Both the position numbers and the translations under genes were made by a program. Below are positions 61,887-64,000 of a stretch of 64,000 nucleotides of DNA, in pieces (within the stretch, counting starts at the first letter, position 1; each line of letters opens with the position of its first letter). This DNA comes from Timaviella obliquedivisa GSE-PSE-MK23-08B (GTDB lineage Bacteria; Cyanobacteriota; Cyanobacteriia; Elainellales; Elainellaceae). Location: assembly GCA_019358855.1 (NCBI GenBank), contig JAHHII010000003.1:62001-126000 (forward strand), written 5' to 3'. Below the pieces are notes generated by a model, which worked only from the letters and a program-made list of their open reading frames with translations, did no database searches and was not told the origin of the DNA.

Positions 61887-62480
61887 ATGTCCCAACCTTT
61901 GCTTCAATCCCTCATCTGGACTGACTATCGCCTCGCTGTGCTTTTTACCGTTGTCCTGCCTTTTCTCCTGCTGATCTGGTCGTTTGCTCAAAAAGCAGAA
62001 GCCATCCAACGGTTGCTGATGATTTACTGGCGAGTGGCTAGCTTGCTCGCCATCACGGTTTATCTCCTGATTGGCAGCCACCCTATTGGTTTTATTACAG
62101 GGTTCCTTGCTAAAATCCTCATCCCGCTAGGTCTCTGGTTTTGGGTTGACTTAAATGAAGAAATTTCTGACCAGTTCCAAACTCCGCTCAAGCTAACCTT
62201 CACCTCTTGGCGGTGGGCAGTTAGCCTCTACTGCGGACTAGGCGCGATCGCCAGTCTCCCTTTTCTCAAATGTGGCTTTGCAATAGATGCATTTAGAACC
62301 GAATTCTGCCAAGCTTGGCTCTATCCTCCTTTCAGCTTCCGAGAGATCTTCCATCCTACTACTAAGCCCGAATTTCTTGGCTTCTTGGGCATTGTTGCCC
62401 TGATTGTTTACATCCTCTATCTCGGCTATTTTGTGGTGTTTCGCCTCGGCAAGCAGGGGCGATCGGCAGCAGAGCTTTAA
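61887..62480 (+). CDS. DUF3177 family membrane protein
   Basis: Protein of 197 residues with about five hydrophobic segments (LAVLFTVVLPFLLLIWSF; VASLLAITVYLLIG; AKILIPLGLWFWV; WAVSLYCGLGAIASL; FLGIVALIVYILYLGYFVVF) and the family landmark LNEEISDQFQTPLKLTFTSWRWA. It is conserved in cyanobacteria, with no known function. The next gene starts four bases after its stop, so the two form an operon. Confidence 0.85.
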   Translation: MSQPLLQSLIWTDYRLAVLFTVVLPFLLLIWSFAQKAEAIQRLLMIYWRVASLLAITVYLLIGSHPIGFITGFLAKILIPLGLWFWVDLNEEISDQFQTPLKLTFTSWRWAVSLYCGLGAIASLPFLKCGFAIDAFRTEFCQAWLYPPFSFREIFHPTTKPEFLGFLGIVALIVYILYLGYFVVFRLGKQGRSAAEL

Positions 62481-62483
62481 CCC

Positions 62484-62786
62484 ATGAGCGACTCCATTGG
62501 TTATCGTTTAGAGCAATATACCCTCAAACAACGTCCTCCAGAGGTTCTGCTGGTCACTGTAGAAATTGAGGGTGAGCCTGATCAAATTGCCATTTTCAAA
62601 GGGTTCTCTAGCTCTCTCATGCGCCCGACTGCGTTTGATCCAGATTTGCCTGTCTTACCCGAAAACGCTGCGATTCTGACTCTCGATCGCCTCGTTGCTC
62701 CTTACAATCCCCAGTCTCCTCAATACATTCAGCAAGGATTGACCTGGGAAATGATGCAAGAACTGCTTCAGGCGATCGGGGTCTAA
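62484..62786 (+). CDS. Small conserved cyanobacterial protein
   Basis: Protein of 100 residues, soluble: PPEVLLVTVEIEGEPDQIAI, FKGFSSSLMRPTAFDPDLPV, then ILTLDRLVAPYNP. The RPTAFDPDLPVLP segment looks like that of a short conserved cyanobacterial and plastid-related family (possibly DUF7734), but I am not certain. Co-transcribed with the DUF3177 gene. Confidence 0.72.
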   Translation: MSDSIGYRLEQYTLKQRPPEVLLVTVEIEGEPDQIAIFKGFSSSLMRPTAFDPDLPVLPENAAILTLDRLVAPYNPQSPQYIQQGLTWEMMQELLQAIGV

Positions 62787-62989
62787 AAAATCCTCACTCA
62801 ACCCTTCACTAACTTCCGGAAAAGCAAAATCCATTGCTGTAGTTAAACCTGACTTTTTTTCAAAAAAAGAGTAGTCTATTTGCACAACCTAACCTGAAGC
62901 GGGTTCTGTAATCTAGGCTTTGATTAAGCTGTCAATGCTTGTGCTATGCTCCGCTGATCGGTGTGATGTGTGTATGGAGTGATTTAGTT

Positions 62990-64000
62990 ATGGTGGCAGT
63001 TCCCGTATCGTCCGATAGACCTTTCTCTCGCATTTCTAAACCCCAATGGGGCGCGATCGCTCTCCCTAATACTCGGCTCTTTGGCACCGATGGTATTCGA
63101 GGTCGCGTAGGCGACTTGCTAACCGCGCCCCTTGCCTTACAAGTTGGGTTTTGGGCAGGACAAGTTCTCCAATCTCACCGTTCTGGCATCGTAATTTTAG
63201 GACAAGATTCCCGTAACTCTAGCGACATGCTGACCATGGCACTTTCAGCAGGGCTGACCGCCGCAGGGCTAGAGGTCTGGAACCTGGGTTTGTGTCCTAC
63301 TCCCACTGTCGCCCACCTCACGAGCACAACTGAAGCGATCGGCGGCATTATGGTTTCTGCCAGCCATAACCCTCCCGAAGACAATGGCATCAAATTCTTT
63401 GGCGAAAATGGCAACAAGCTCTCCACAGAAGTTCAGGCTCAAATTGAAGCTGCTCTTCGTGGCGAGTTAGACCTAGCGCCCATCAATAGTTCAGGACGCT
63501 GTTACCATCGTCCTGAACTTGTCCGCCAGTACGTGCAGTTTCTCCAAGAGCCGCTCCTGCCTGAGATTAATCTCAAAGGCATGAAAGTTGTCTTAGATTT
63601 AGCCTGGGGGGCTGCTGTTCAAGTTGCGCCGCTTGTGTTCAGCCAAATGGGCGCTGAAGTGATTTGCCTGCATGATCGAGCCGATGGCGATCGCATCAAT
63701 GTTCATTGTGGCTCCACTCATCTTGACTCTCTCAAAGCCGCAGTCCTGGAACACAGAGCCGATATTGGCTTTGGCTTTGATGGCGATGCCGATCGCGTCA
63801 TGGCGGTTGATGCTCAGGGTCGTACCGTCGATGGTGACTATATTCTCTACCTTTGGGGCGCTGCCTTGCGCCGCACCTGTCAACTTCCCCACGACATCAT
63901 TATCTCAACCGTCATGGCAAACCTTGGCTTTGAGCGAGCCTGGCAAAACCTCGGCGGTACCCTCATTCGTACCGATGTCGGTGATCAATATGTTCATGCT
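62990..64000 (+). CDS. glmM: Phosphoglucosamine mutase (partial, 3' end outside window)
   Basis: 337 codons are visible and the frame is open at the right edge. GlmM turns glucosamine-6-phosphate into glucosamine-1-phosphate on the way to UDP-GlcNAc for peptidoglycan. Family motifs are [13 protein letters not shown] at the start, the catalytic phosphoserine loop [17 protein letters not shown] near residue 125, and the metal-binding [15 protein letters not shown] near residue 260. The sugar-binding and phosphate-binding C-terminal motifs lie outside the window. The N-terminus is about 25 residues longer than in E. coli, common in cyanobacteria. Confidence 0.95.
   Translation, partial: MVAVPVSSDRPFSRISKPQWGAIALPNTRLFGTDGIRGRVGDLLTAPLALQVGFWAGQVLQSHRSGIVILGQDSRNSSDMLTMALSAGLTAAGLEVWNLGLCPTPTVAHLTSTTEAIGGIMVSASHNPPEDNGIKFFGENGNKLSTEVQAQIEAALRGELDLAPINSSGRCYHRPELVRQYVQFLQEPLLPEINLKGMKVVLDLAWGAAVQVAPLVFSQMGAEVICLHDRADGDRINVHCGSTHLDSLKAAVLEHRADIGFGFDGDADRVMAVDAQGRTVDGDYILYLWGAALRRTCQLPHDIIISTVMANLGFERAWQNLGGTLIRTDVGDQYVHA

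Noticed and set aside
62853-62869. CTTTTTTTCAAAAAAAG palindrome as a terminator before glmM
   Set aside because: The stem is nearly all A-T with no loop of proper size and no GC part; it may be an AT-rich promoter element instead.
1-64000. CRISPR arrays
   Set aside because: No set of regularly spaced identical repeats was seen; the short tandem repeats at 53541 and 61678 have no spacers.
1-64000. tRNA or rRNA genes
   Set aside because: No cloverleaf with GTTCGA-type arm and CCA-side stem, and no rRNA sequence, was seen in the gaps between genes.

Overview
The window is cyanobacterial chromosome. The octamer GCGATCGC (HIP1) is scattered throughout, and the housekeeping genes at the right end (yvcK, DUF3177, an MCE/ABC lipid-transport pair, glmM) are typical of cyanobacteria. 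The genus cannot be fixed from the sequence alone; a filamentous, Leptolyngbya- or Oscillatoria-like organism is a guess.

Positions 1-44,800 form a xenosiderophore-uptake island, almost entirely on the minus strand. It has seven TonB-dependent outer-membrane receptors, each with an N-terminal AMIN domain, and each followed directly by a FecB/FhuD-like periplasmic lipoprotein. Six of the seven pairs have a PchR-like AraC regulator upstream or one unit away. Three operons carry a third, Cys-rich thioredoxin-fold ferredoxin-type gene (one sucrase/ferredoxin-like, two DUF1636), which I read as the cytoplasmic iron-release step. Two exporter-fold ABC half transporters (1-1570, partial, and 18216-20039) complete the set. 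No FecCD permease, TonB or ExbBD is present, so the cassettes must share those parts from elsewhere. One receptor (23153-25739) is split by a one-base insertion.

The island has a recurrent promoter plan. A pair of direct repeats (core CGGAATTTTT on the plus strand, 21-22 bp period) lies upstream of each independent receptor operon and of one ABC gene. Each receptor promoter also has a 7-1-7 Fur-like palindrome, and most receptor starts are preceded by GGTGTGTGG. The six AraC genes have the Fur-like box without the direct repeats. The simplest model is Fur repression under iron sufficiency plus siderophore-dependent activation by the AraC proteins at the direct repeats.

The seams between cassettes hold toxin-antitoxin genes (MntA/HepT with an altered HepT catalytic motif, a PIN pair, a RelN/RelE-like pair, a VapBC-like pair), two Uma2 nuclease genes, and many gene relics (antitoxin, Uma2 tail, sucrase/ferredoxin tail, a mosaic DUF1636 tail). 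This indicates growth by duplication and recombination.

From 45,000 to 54,000 the genes are mixed: a GAF protein with a CxxC pair, a secreted two-domain nuclease, a HEPN-like protein, a small ORF preceded by two homologous hairpins, and a YraQ-type permease pair. From 53,700 to the end come a cyclase-like protein, MoaD, a large membrane TPR protein, an MCE/ATPase lipid transporter pair, yvcK, two small conserved proteins and the 5' part of glmM.
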